From Alphaproteobacteria bacterium (GTDB taxonomy: Bacteria; Pseudomonadota; Alphaproteobacteria; Micropepsales; Micropepsaceae), in contig SHWE01000006.1 of assembly GCA_009693985.1 (NCBI GenBank), positions 1-61,330 on the forward strand: a stretch of DNA of 61,330 bases, read 5' to 3'. Shown piece by piece: positions 41,149-49,193 of this stretch (position 1 is the first letter of the stretch; each line of letters begins with the position of its first letter). The position numbers and the translations under genes are program-made. The notes beneath the pieces were generated by a model that saw only the letters and a list, made by a program, of their open reading frames with translations, did not search any database and was not told the origin of the DNA.

Positions 41149-42942
41149 TTAGACGGCCTTCAGAGTATGGGCGTGGCGGCCGGCGATATAGCCCTGACAC
41201 AGGCAACGCGCGAGACCGTGCATCGAGAAACCGCCCGCCGATTCGCCGCCGCAATAGAGCCCTGCGATCACCTGGCCGTCGAAATCCATCACCTGGCAAT
41301 TCGCGTTGATGCGAAGCCCCGCGCGCGTATCGTGGATGACGGGCGTCGACCACGCGGCATAGAACGGCCCTTTTGCGATCTTGTATTTCGGCGTCGGCTT
41401 GTCGAAATCGGCGTCGCGCCCCGCATCGACGAAGGAATTGTAGCGGCGCACGGTCTCTTCGAGATTGGCCGGCGGCATGTTCACGCGCTGATATTTCATC
41501 TTGATCTTGCCGGCGAGCTCGGCAAGCGAATTGCCGCTGAAGAAGAAGCCGTTCTTCACATCGACCCAGGGCTGCGCAACCATCCATTGCTCGCGCGCCG
41601 CGGCGTCGGCATCGAAGATCGCCCAGATCGGACCGCCGCCATTCTTGCCGTCGCCGACCCCCTGCATCGCGGCGTTGATGAAATTATAGGAATCCCATTT
41701 GACGTTCTCGCCATTGAGATGGCTGCCCTGTTTGTAGTCCTTGATCTGATTGTACTGGTTGCCGGGGAAGTCCTCGCCGGTCTCATCATAGAAACGCTTG
41801 CCCAGCATGTTGACCATGATGACGTCCTGCCAGTCGCGCACGCGCAGGCCCGACGCGCCGGCCTGTTCGAAGACGCGGCTTCCCGGCATCCAAGTCAGAT
41901 TCACATAGCCATATTGGCAGCCGATCTTGCCGGCCTTGGTCAGTGCCGAGCCCGACTCTTGCGAGAAATTATTGAGGCCCCATAGCGAGGCGCCGATCGC
42001 CATGGAAGCGATCTCGCCGCTGGCGTCCTGATCGGACCACGGCATGCCGGCGAGACCGCAATATTCCTCGGTCAGGCGCGGATCGAACATACGGCGGAAA
42101 TTGACATTGCCTGTGACGCCGCCGGTGCCGACGACGACCGCTTTGCGGGCGCGGATGTTGATGGTGCGGCCATTGTTGGTGACGGCGATGCCGAGCACGC
42201 GGCCCGAGCGCGGGCCTTCGCGGTAGATCGCCGTCATCTTGTGCTGCAGCAGGAACTCGACGCCGATCTTGCGCGCGGAGGCTTCGAGCGGACGCATCAG
42301 ACCGTTGCCGTTGGAGGTCGATTTGCGCACCGCCATATCGGTCGGCACGCCGGTCTGCACCTGCGGCCAGTCGCCGGCCCAGACATGCATCTGGCGCGGC
42401 ACCGAATTGCCGTGCGCCGAACCGGCGCGTCCGTCCGGCTTCTCGTTAACGAAGGTGACGCCATGCGCGACCAGGAATTCGAAGGTCGGCGCGCAATTGT
42501 CGGCGAAGGCGCGGATGATCTCGTGATCGTTGTAGCGGTAATCGGGCGCGCCATTGGGCTGCGTCACCGACCAGTCCGTCAAATCGCGGAAGACGAGGTC
42601 CGGGCTATCCTGGATGCCCGCCTTCTTCTGAATGCTGGTGCCGCCGCCGAGCGGCAGATTGGCGCCCGAGCAGATCGCATGGCCGCCGATGTCGGCGTTG
42701 GAGTCGACGACGATCACCGAGGAGCCCGCCTCGCGCGCGACGATGGCGGCGGGCATTCCGGTCGCGCCGGCGCCGATCACGACGACGTCGGCCTCGCGGT
42801 CCCAGCGCGTCGGCACTTGCGGCGCCAATGCGGCCTGGCCCACCGCGGGGGTGGTGGTGATGAGCGATCCCGCCGCGGCGCCCGCACCGGCAAGGCTCGC
42901 ATTCTTGATCAGATCGCGCCGTGAAATCTTCGACTTCGCCAT
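41149..42942 (-). CDS. Tat-exported FAD-dependent oxidoreductase (fumarate reductase flavoprotein-like)
   Basis: A 597-residue flavoprotein with a Tat signal (SRRDLIKNAS at residues 8-17, Ala/Gly core). The start at 42942 follows GGGAGAA; the open frame extends upstream but without support. The FAD-binding fold is VVVIGAGATGMPAAIVAREAG (residues 53-73, in part), then IVVDSNADIGGHAICSG; the C-terminus has the second FAD contact GLYCGGESAGG. It belongs to the FRD/SDH/3-ketosteroid dehydrogenase group, which moves hydrogen to or from C=C bonds. There is no haem domain, so it needs a partner for electrons. Operon mates are an exported hydrolase and an NHL propeller. Confidence 0.9.
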   Translation of the reverse strand: MAKSKISRRDLIKNASLAGAGAAAGSLITTTPAVGQAALAPQVPTRWDREADVVVIGAGATGMPAAIVAREAGSSVIVVDSNADIGGHAICSGANLPLGGGTSIQKKAGIQDSPDLVFRDLTDWSVTQPNGAPDYRYNDHEIIRAFADNCAPTFEFLVAHGVTFVNEKPDGRAGSAHGNSVPRQMHVWAGDWPQVQTGVPTDMAVRKSTSNGNGLMRPLEASARKIGVEFLLQHKMTAIYREGPRSGRVLGIAVTNNGRTINIRARKAVVVGTGGVTGNVNFRRMFDPRLTEEYCGLAGMPWSDQDASGEIASMAIGASLWGLNNFSQESGSALTKAGKIGCQYGYVNLTWMPGSRVFEQAGASGLRVRDWQDVIMVNMLGKRFYDETGEDFPGNQYNQIKDYKQGSHLNGENVKWDSYNFINAAMQGVGDGKNGGGPIWAIFDADAAAREQWMVAQPWVDVKNGFFFSGNSLAELAGKIKMKYQRVNMPPANLEETVRRYNSFVDAGRDADFDKPTPKYKIAKGPFYAAWSTPVIHDTRAGLRINANCQVMDFDGQVIAGLYCGGESAGGFSMHGLARCLCQGYIAGRHAHTLKAV

Positions 42943-42965
42943 GATGTTCTCCCAGTATTTTTTCG

Positions 42966-44282
42966 TTATTGCGCCGCGGCGCGCGCGAAGCGCGTATTGT
43001 AGGGCTTGGGCTGGTAATCCGGATGGTAGCGGCACGGGCCCTGATATTTCGCGGCCAATGTCGTGCAAGCCGCCGCGATGGATTGCGCCGTCGGCTTGGT
43101 ACCCTTGTCGATCCAGTTCTGCAACGCATTGAAGGAAGCCGCCAGTTCCGGTGCGCTCTGGGCCGTGTGCACGTCTTCGTCCGTATAGGCTTGCACCAGC
43201 CGCGCGCCGTTGCCGGCATCGGTCGCGGCCTTGCGATATTCATATTGGGCTTCGACGGCCGCTTGCGGATCGTTGAAGGAATGGATCGAAACGACCGGGA
43301 TCGGCAGCGTGCCGTTGGGAACGCCGTCGGCCTTCAGCGTGGCGATGGCGGCAGGGTCGGCGTCGAAGCGCGCAATGCCGGCGTTCAGCGCCGCATCGTC
43401 GTTCGAGCCGCGATAGCGGACGTTCCGGTTGCCGAACGCGCTTTTGCCTTTGCCCATGCGCTCGGTGACTTCGCGCAACGTAAAGGTCGCCGACTGCATG
43501 TGACGGACGAACATGCGCACAGGGAAGCGCATCACGCCGAGAATGTTGGCGAGATTTTGCTTCTGCGCCGGGCTGCGTTCCGCGGCGGGCTTCGTGATGC
43601 CCGTGCATGTGTCCATGCGCGCCGTGACGTCTTTCATCGTCATTTTGGACTCCAACGGCAAGCCCGTCCAGAAGGGGTATTGCGCATCGCCAGGCCCCGG
43701 CAGGTTCTTGCAGTAATATTGATAGACGGCGGCAAGATCGACGCGGAATTGGTAGTTCAGCTCCGCCCCGCCGATGGCGCCGCTGTTGAAGAAGGCGCCG
43801 TCGTAATTCTTGCCATAGGTTTCGAGCAGCTTCGCGCCGACAAGGCCGCCATAGGACGCGCCATGCATCAGCGTACGGGTCGGCTTCGCCACGCGGTCGA
43901 TGAAGAATTTGCGCGCGTCGTCGGTGTCGTCCGCCGCCATCCGCACGCCATAGCCTTCCTTGCGGTAGGTCGAGGCGACCCAGGCGTAACCCATGCGCAC
44001 GCCGATGGAGTATTTGGCGAGGTCGTCGATGCTGTCGTCGGCGACCGGCGGCGTCAGCGACGGCCCGCCATGGGCGAAGACGATCAGATGCCCGTTCCAA
44101 TTCTTCGGCATGGCGGCCAGCACATAGGCGCCTGTCGGGAGCTTCGCGCCATAGCAGGTGGCGAGCTCGGCGACCTCTTTGGGGCAGGCCATCGTGTCGG
44201 GCTTCGCCGCGGCTTGCGCCAGCGCCGGTGCGGACGCCGCACACAGAATCGCACCCAGTCCTGCCAAGCCCCAATACCGCAT
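42966..44282 (-). CDS. Secreted alpha/beta-hydrolase
   Basis: A 438-residue exported hydrolase (signal peptide LAGLGAILCAASAPALAQ). The start at 44282 is set by GAGGGAGGA upstream. It has an oxyanion HGG motif (residues 71-73) and the nucleophile elbow G141-A-S143-Y-G-G, as in prolyl-oligopeptidase and feruloyl/tannase-like esterases. Several extra Cys (for example MACPKEVAELATC) may form disulfides in the periplasm. The catalytic His is likely in IPVVSIHSFNDP or the following stretch. First gene of the operon with the Tat flavoprotein and NHL protein, so it may release the flavoprotein's substrate from an ester or amide. Confidence 0.84.
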   Translation of the reverse strand: MRYWGLAGLGAILCAASAPALAQAAAKPDTMACPKEVAELATCYGAKLPTGAYVLAAMPKNWNGHLIVFAHGGPSLTPPVADDSIDDLAKYSIGVRMGYAWVASTYRKEGYGVRMAADDTDDARKFFIDRVAKPTRTLMHGASYGGLVGAKLLETYGKNYDGAFFNSGAIGGAELNYQFRVDLAAVYQYYCKNLPGPGDAQYPFWTGLPLESKMTMKDVTARMDTCTGITKPAAERSPAQKQNLANILGVMRFPVRMFVRHMQSATFTLREVTERMGKGKSAFGNRNVRYRGSNDDAALNAGIARFDADPAAIATLKADGVPNGTLPIPVVSIHSFNDPQAAVEAQYEYRKAATDAGNGARLVQAYTDEDVHTAQSAPELAASFNALQNWIDKGTKPTAQSIAAACTTLAAKYQGPCRYHPDYQPKPYNTRFARAAAQ

Positions 44283-44350
44283 CGCGTCCTCCCTCGTTAT
44301 GACCCTAGTTCTACTATCTTCGGGCCAAGCGCGGTATCCTTCGCGACGCC

Positions 44351-44422
44351 CTTTCACCTCATCCTGAGGTGGCCGCTAGAAGCGACCGTCTCGAAGGGCG
44401 AGGTGAAAGGGCTCCTCAGGAT
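44351..44422. repeat. Intergenic palindromic repeat, CCTCATCCTGAGG type
   Basis: CTTTCACCTC (44351-44360) pairs perfectly with GAGGTGAAAG (44400-44409), and ATCCTGAGG (44361-44369) with CCTCAGGAT (44414-44422). The centre contains GACCGTCTCGAAGG. This is a familiar dispersed palindrome of alphaproteobacterial chromosomes. It lies between a minus-strand operon start and the DUF2237 gene, whose ribosome site follows it. Confidence 0.8.
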
Positions 44423-44452
44423 AAGGAAAGCCCAAAGGGGCCAGGAGGAACC

Positions 44453-44860
44453 ATGCTTTACGAGCTCGGAGGCGGCAGGGGCCGCGATGAAAGGCCCGCC
44501 CGGAACATGTTCGGCGGCACGCTGGAAATCTGTTCGCTCAAGCCGGTGACTGGGTTCTTCCGCAATGGCTGCTGCGACACCAGCCCAGAGGATGTCGGCA
44601 GCCATACGGTCTGCGTCGTGATGACGGACGAATTCCTCGCCTTTTCCAAAGCGGCCGGCAACGATCTGTCGACGCCGATGCCGAATTACGGCTTTCCCGG
44701 GTTGCAGGCGGGCGACCGCTGGTGCCTGTGCGCGCCGCGTTGGCAGGAGGCGCTGGTGGCGGATGCCGCGCCGCGCGTCGTGTTGCGGGCGACACATGAA
44801 GGCGCGCTCGCTTATTGCAAGCTCGAAGATTTGAAGCGCCACGCCATCGATCTTTCGTGA
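44453..44860 (+). CDS. DUF2237 family protein
   Basis: A 135-residue protein starting at ATG 44453, with AGGAGGAA just upstream. It carries the whole DUF2237 pattern: MFGGTLEICSLKPVTGFFRNG, CCDTSPEDVGSHTVC, LSTPMPNYGFPGL and GDRWCLCAPRW, then ATHEGAL. The five conserved Cys suggest metal binding or redox chemistry; no function is assigned to the family. It lacks a signal peptide. The stop overlaps the amidase start by one base (TGATG), which links the two proteins. Confidence 0.9.
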   Translation: MLYELGGGRGRDERPARNMFGGTLEICSLKPVTGFFRNGCCDTSPEDVGSHTVCVVMTDEFLAFSKAAGNDLSTPMPNYGFPGLQAGDRWCLCAPRWQEALVADAAPRVVLRATHEGALAYCKLEDLKRHAIDLS

Positions 44861-46050
44861 TGCGGAAAAGCAGCGCCTTCGTGCCGCACGATCTGGCCGC
44901 AGCCATAAAGGGCGCAGGCGGCGGGCCATTGTCGGGCCTGATCGCAAGCGTCAAGGACATGTACGACATTAAGGGGACACGAACCGGCGGCGGCTCGCCG
45001 GAGTGGCTCGCGGCCGGCACGCCTGCCCTGAAGCACGCGGCCCCGGTGCAGCGTCTCATCGATGCGGGCGCCGACATCGTCGGCAAGACGGTGTGCGATG
45101 AATTCTTCTTCAGCCTCACCGGCGCCAATGCCCATTACGGCACGCCGGTCAATGTGCGCGCTGTGGGGCGCATGCCCGGCGGTTCGTCGGGCGGTTCGGC
45201 GGCGGCAACAGGTGCGGGCGCCTGCGATCTCGCATTGGGAAGCGACACCGGCGGCTCGATGCGCGTGCCGGCGTCTTTTTGCGGCGTCTACGGCATCCGC
45301 CCGACCATGGGCCGCGTCGCGATGGATGGCACGATGGGGATGGCGCCTACCTTCGACGTGCCGGGATGGTTCGCGGGCAGTCCCGGCATATTCCGAAAAG
45401 CGGGCGCGGTGCTGCTGAACGGCGAAACGCGACCCGCGAAGGTCACGCGTCTCGTTGTTTTTCGCGATGGCTTCGATCAGGCGGACGCTAGCGTCGCGGC
45501 GGTGTTGCACGCCTTCCTCGCCCGCGCGTACGACGTGCTTCCCACGCGCGAAGAGGCCATCGTCGCGCCCGACGGCTTCGCCGAATGGCGCGAGATTTTC
45601 CGCACCATCCAGGGGCGCGAGATGTGGACCCTCTACGGCGCCTGGATTGAGCAGCATCGTCCCAATCTCGGGCCCGGCATCAAAGAGCGCATCGCCTATG
45701 CGGCGACGATTTCGCAAGACGCGGCAAGCGCCGCGCGCACAGCGCTCGCCAAAGTGCGGGCGCATATTCGAAGCCTCATTCCGCAAGGCACGCTGGCCTG
45801 CATCCCGACCGCGCCGACAATCGCGCCGCGCATCGATGCGACGCCGCAGAGCCTGGAAGGCTTCCGCGCCAGCGCGATGGCGCTCACTTCCATCGCGGGG
45901 CTCAGCGGTCTGCCGCAGATTTCCATTCCGGCAGCGACAGTCGATGGTTGCCCCGCCGGACTCTCGCTGATCGGCTGGGCAGGCGCCGACGAGACGCTGC
46001 TCGACATGGCGGTGACGCTCGGCCCCTATTGCGGCGCGGACGCCAGCTAG
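44860..46050 (+). CDS. Amidase signature family protein
   Basis: A 396-residue amidase, short for the family (usually 450-500). The start ATG 44860 overlaps the previous stop. The catalytic triad is present: Lys32 in ASVKDMYD, the cis-Ser in PGGSSGGSAA (Ser109) and the nucleophile Ser133 in SDTGGSMRVPAS. It should hydrolyse an amide to acid and ammonia in the cytoplasm. The C-terminal part has AGLSGLPQISIPA followed by PAGLSLIGW, as usual. It resembles the group annotated as amidase or indole-acetamide hydrolase-like proteins. The coupling with DUF2237 suggests a joint task, not yet known. Confidence 0.92.
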   Translation: MRKSSAFVPHDLAAAIKGAGGGPLSGLIASVKDMYDIKGTRTGGGSPEWLAAGTPALKHAAPVQRLIDAGADIVGKTVCDEFFFSLTGANAHYGTPVNVRAVGRMPGGSSGGSAAATGAGACDLALGSDTGGSMRVPASFCGVYGIRPTMGRVAMDGTMGMAPTFDVPGWFAGSPGIFRKAGAVLLNGETRPAKVTRLVVFRDGFDQADASVAAVLHAFLARAYDVLPTREEAIVAPDGFAEWREIFRTIQGREMWTLYGAWIEQHRPNLGPGIKERIAYAATISQDAASAARTALAKVRAHIRSLIPQGTLACIPTAPTIAPRIDATPQSLEGFRASAMALTSIAGLSGLPQISIPAATVDGCPAGLSLIGWAGADETLLDMAVTLGPYCGADAS

Positions 46051-46063
46051 AACAAAAGCAAAC

Positions 46064-46201
46064 TGTCATTCCCGGCCGAGCGTCCTGAGCTTGCCGAAGG
46101 GCCGAGGGGAAGGGAATCCATTTGGCGAAAGCGGATTCTCGTTCGTCACCGAATGGATCCCCTTCCCTCGCATCGCTACGCGATGCTCGCCGGGGATGAC
46201 G
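46064..46201. repeat. Dispersed palindromic element, copy B
   Basis: A 138-base element with outer ends GTCATTCCCGGC (46065-46076) and GCCGGGGATGAC (46189-46200). Inner arms GGGAAGGGAATCCATTTGGC and CGAATGGATCCCCTTCCCTC pair with each other. It is the same element as 33169-33294 in the opposite orientation, with differences mostly in the spacer. It sits just after the amidase stop and before the convergent ExoD gene, where it could act as a terminator. Confidence 0.85.
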
Positions 46202-46236
46202 ATTAGGGTAGATTTTTGTCCTGAGTGTCTGATCGT

Positions 46237-46842
46237 TCAGAACAGCATCGTCAGCAGATAGATGCTCCCGAAGGTGAAGGCGAACGCCACCAGCGCCCAC
46301 AGCCCGTCATGCGCGGTGACCGCGAGCCCGAACGCCGTCAGCGCCGCGTTGGGCACGATGCCCGCCAGCGGAACCAGCTCGATGATCGGCATCACGATGG
46401 CGAGGAACACGCAGGTCAGCGCGATGAGCTTGAAACACACACCGCGCGTGAAAATCGTCAGCCGCTGGGCCAGCAGATATTTGTCCACCCAGCGCGCGGC
46501 GGGTTGGATGGCCTTGACGCCGCGCTTGAGCCGCGCGCTCGTCATCGAGCGGCGGGCGAGGAAATCGGGCAGCCAGGGATGCGGCATCCCGAACAATATC
46601 TGCCAGGCAAAGAACAATTCGATCACCGCCATTACGCCGGGCAGGCCCGGTATGGCGCCGATGGGCGAAACGCCGATCAAGCCGGGTATCAGCAAAAGGG
46701 GGCCAAACGACCGCTGACCGAGGGAATGCTGAACGTCCGCCACGCTCACCCGTCCGTGATGGTCGTGGGCGACGGCGTCCAACAGACAGTCGAGCACGCC
46801 TTCCAGATCGGTCGGCTCGGCGGGAGGCTTGGTTGCGGGCAT
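46237..46842 (-). CDS. exoD: Exopolysaccharide biosynthesis protein ExoD family
   Basis: A 201-residue membrane protein. The N-terminal third is soluble (DLEGVLDCLLDAVAHDHHGR), then comes QRSFGPLLLIPGLIGVSPIG and about four hydrophobic helices, finishing with FAFTFGSIYLLTM. This is the ExoD family, named from a rhizobial mutant with altered exopolysaccharide and alkali sensitivity. The molecular role is not settled. The gene is alone on its strand, between a palindromic repeat and the PepSY gene. The length fits the family. Confidence 0.9.
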   Translation of the reverse strand: MPATKPPAEPTDLEGVLDCLLDAVAHDHHGRVSVADVQHSLGQRSFGPLLLIPGLIGVSPIGAIPGLPGVMAVIELFFAWQILFGMPHPWLPDFLARRSMTSARLKRGVKAIQPAARWVDKYLLAQRLTIFTRGVCFKLIALTCVFLAIVMPIIELVPLAGIVPNAALTAFGLAVTAHDGLWALVAFAFTFGSIYLLTMLF

Positions 46843-47000
46843 AACGCCAAAATGCCCAAATTTTTCAACGACGCAAGGCAGTCAGGGCCGCCGGCGCGCC
46901 CAAATCGCGGCCGGTTGTGCGCTTTTTTCCTAAGGGTTGAGACCTGAAAATTGCGTAATGTTAGGATGGGCGCCTCACCCTTTCGCAAGCGGACGATAAA

Positions 47001-48140
47001 ATGACTTGGAGTTCCTTCCGGCGCGGACTTCAGACCGTCCATCTGTGGGCGGGAATCGCGCTCGCTTTGCCTCTGATCGTGATCGGCATTTCGGGAAGCG
47101 TGCTGCTGGTGCAGCGCGAGGTGGCGGTCGCCTCCGTACCGGCGGCGCCGGCGACCGGCGACAAGCAGACGCTGGTGCGCATCATCGAGACCGCGCGCGC
47201 GACGCAGCCCGACAGACGGGTGGCCCGCGTGCAGGTGCCGCGCGCCGAGGGTGAAGCCGTCGCCGTGCGCATGCAGACGCGCGAACGTCCGATCCGGAAC
47301 AACGACGTCTATGTCGATCCGGTATCGCTTCAGATCCTCGAGACAAGAGATATCGTTCAGCGCACCGACTTCGCGCGCCAGCTCGTCAATCTCCACGCCT
47401 TCCTGCTCATGCAGCCGTCCACCGGAATGCCCATCGTCGGCTGGATGGGCGTCGCCATGACCCTGATGGGAATCAGCGGACTGATCCTGTGGTGGCCGAA
47501 GAAGGGCTTCTGGCGCCGCGCGATCTGGGTGCGCAAAGGCGCCAAGGGCCTCTCGCTCAATCTCGACCTGCATCATGCGGTCGGCTTCTGGAGCATGATC
47601 GTCTTTCTGATCATGAGCATCAGCGGGGTCTATCTGGTCTTCCCCGAAACGTTCCACGCCAGCGTCTCCGCCGTGCTGCCCACGGGGGTTGCCGCCGATG
47701 GGCCGGTGCCCGAGACGCCGGTGCTGCCAGGCCCGTTCGACGCCGACAAGGCGGTTCTGTCCGCCGAAGCGGTGGTGTCGAATGCGCGCGCGCGTGTGGT
47801 GCAGATGCCCGACCGCCCGGAACGCCCCGTGGTGGTCGAGATGGAAAACACAGGCTTCGGGCCGAGCGCACCGCCGATCCTAGTGACGATGGATCAGAAC
47901 ACCGGAGAAGTCGGATATATCGACGATCCGCGCCAATACGCCATCGGCGACAAACTGCTGAATGCGCAGCACGCGCTGCATTTCGGCGTCGGCTTCGGCT
48001 GGATTTGGAAAGTGCTGGTGTTCTTCTCGGGTGTTCTGCCGCTGTTCCTGGCGGTCACCGGGGTGAACATCTGGTGGCTCAAGCGGCGGGCGCGTCAGCG
48101 GGTGCTGACGGCCGTGCCCGTGGGCGCGCCAGCGGAATAG
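47001..48140 (+). CDS. PepSY-associated TM helix protein
   Basis: A 379-residue inner membrane protein with four helices. It starts with the Trp-rich WSSFRRGLQTVHLWAGIALA and helix 1. The periplasmic PepSY-type section is followed by FARQLVNLHAFLLM, helix 2 (IVGWMGVAMTLMGISGLILW), the NLDLHHAVGFWSMIVFLIM helix, a second periplasmic domain and a last helix near VLVFFSGVLPLFLAVTGVN. The conserved His (HLW, NLH, DLHH, QHALHFG) could bind haem. Family members are often ferric-siderophore reductases or take electrons across the membrane. The ribosome site before ATG 47001 is weak. It is a shorter paralogue of the gene at 3147. Confidence 0.88.
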   Translation: MTWSSFRRGLQTVHLWAGIALALPLIVIGISGSVLLVQREVAVASVPAAPATGDKQTLVRIIETARATQPDRRVARVQVPRAEGEAVAVRMQTRERPIRNNDVYVDPVSLQILETRDIVQRTDFARQLVNLHAFLLMQPSTGMPIVGWMGVAMTLMGISGLILWWPKKGFWRRAIWVRKGAKGLSLNLDLHHAVGFWSMIVFLIMSISGVYLVFPETFHASVSAVLPTGVAADGPVPETPVLPGPFDADKAVLSAEAVVSNARARVVQMPDRPERPVVVEMENTGFGPSAPPILVTMDQNTGEVGYIDDPRQYAIGDKLLNAQHALHFGVGFGWIWKVLVFFSGVLPLFLAVTGVNIWWLKRRARQRVLTAVPVGAPAE

Positions 48141-48143
48141 ATT

Positions 48144-49193
48144 TCAACCCGGTTGGTCGGCGGGTTCTATCGTTTCGCCCTCATTGGCAACTCCCGACAA
48201 TGATGCCGAGATAGGTGCATTGCTTGTCGATCGTGCAGTCCCCTCCACGCCTCTGGCGAAACATGCCTTCGTTCCGGTTGGCGGCGGCGGGCCGCCACCA
48301 ACCTCGATGGCGATGTTGAAAATAGTCGCGCCACCTCCGTTATAGAGATCGTACATCAGGAGCTCGCCCTTAATCCCGTGCTGGCCGAGCGTGACGCCAC
48401 GGACGGAATAGCGATAATCCGGGTTCTGGGTGATCGCTATCCCCGGACTCGGCGTCAGCCTCACCACGCGGGCATCGTTGACCTCGACGGGCGCGTAATT
48501 GAAAGCCGCAAACTGGAACGTGTCCTGAACCGCCGCGGCCCATGTGGACATCTTGGTGTTGGCCATCAGCGATAACGCCGTGTCGGTGTGATACCTGGCC
48601 AATCCCCTGATGAGAATTTTGTACTCGGCTTCCGGGCCCTGCAATAATTCCCGGCCTAAGGGCATTCTCTGAACCGCAGCCCCAATCCGCGGCCCCATGC
48701 CCAGCACCGTCAGCTTGTCGATGATGCCAAGCGGCGTGTCGACCGTTCCGCCCGGGGCGCGCGGCACCACATAGATGCGCGCGGTGGCGGTATTGTTGAC
48801 GGTCAGCGGATAGGGCGGCTGCCCCTCCCGATCATAGGGCCGTTCATTGAGCGTCATGTAGAAGCCCGAGACCGACGACGGTGACCGCGCCACCACCGCG
48901 TTCAACGCGCTCGCGGTCATCTGCACCGCGATCTTGGCGAAATTGTAGGCCTTCAGAATGCGAAGCAGTTTTGTCGTGGCCGCGCTCTGCGCCGCGCCGC
49001 CGGTCGCGGCCGATTCAATCCTGCCGACCAGACGCTCCACATAGGCGGACGCCGTGGATTCGGCGAGCAACTGATAGTCGGCGAATATCTTCACGATATT
49101 CGTGGTGCGCATGAAATTGAGCGTCGTGGCCAATTGCTGCGCGCGATCGTAACCATCCATACGGGGAACGATCTGACGGCTAAGCGCGGCCAC
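48144..49193 (-). CDS. Protein of unknown function, possible second half of a lectin-linked protein
   Basis: A 349-residue ORF starting at GTG 49193, inside the last codons of the R-type lectin ORF. The N-terminal half is helical (TTLNFMRTTNIVKIFADYQ, TASAYVERLVGRIES). The middle is more beta-like, with NNTATARIYVVPRAPGG, and there is a YDREGQPPYPL loop. There is no signal peptide and no good ribosome site, so on its own it would stay in the cytoplasm. The last 30 codons are in doubt: the next frame reads CTIDKQCTYLGIIVGSCQ and stops at 48181-48183, which looks at least as protein-like. I do not recognise the domain. Confidence 0.55.
   Translation of the reverse strand: MAALSRQIVPRMDGYDRAQQLATTLNFMRTTNIVKIFADYQLLAESTASAYVERLVGRIESAATGGAAQSAATTKLLRILKAYNFAKIAVQMTASALNAVVARSPSSVSGFYMTLNERPYDREGQPPYPLTVNNTATARIYVVPRAPGGTVDTPLGIIDKLTVLGMGPRIGAAVQRMPLGRELLQGPEAEYKILIRGLARYHTDTALSLMANTKMSTWAAAVQDTFQFAAFNYAPVEVNDARVVRLTPSPGIAITQNPDYRYSVRGVTLGQHGIKGELLMYDLYNGGGATIFNIAIEVGGGPPPPTGTKACFARGVEGTARSTSNAPISASLSGVANEGETIEPADQPG

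Noticed and set aside
33169-46201. CRISPR array or insertion sequence ends
   Set aside because: The repeats are single palindromes far apart with no regular spacers, no transposase gene and no direct target duplications that I could see.
46225-46947. 240-residue plus-strand frame opposite exoD
   Set aside because: It is antisense to a clear ExoD membrane protein and has the Arg/His/Gln-rich make-up of a shadow frame.
48144-49193. Ribosome-inactivating (N-glycosidase) toxin next to the ricin-type lectin
   Set aside because: The pairing invites the idea, but the E-A-x-R active-site pattern of that family is not present in the ORF, and its N-terminal half is helical in a way that does not match.
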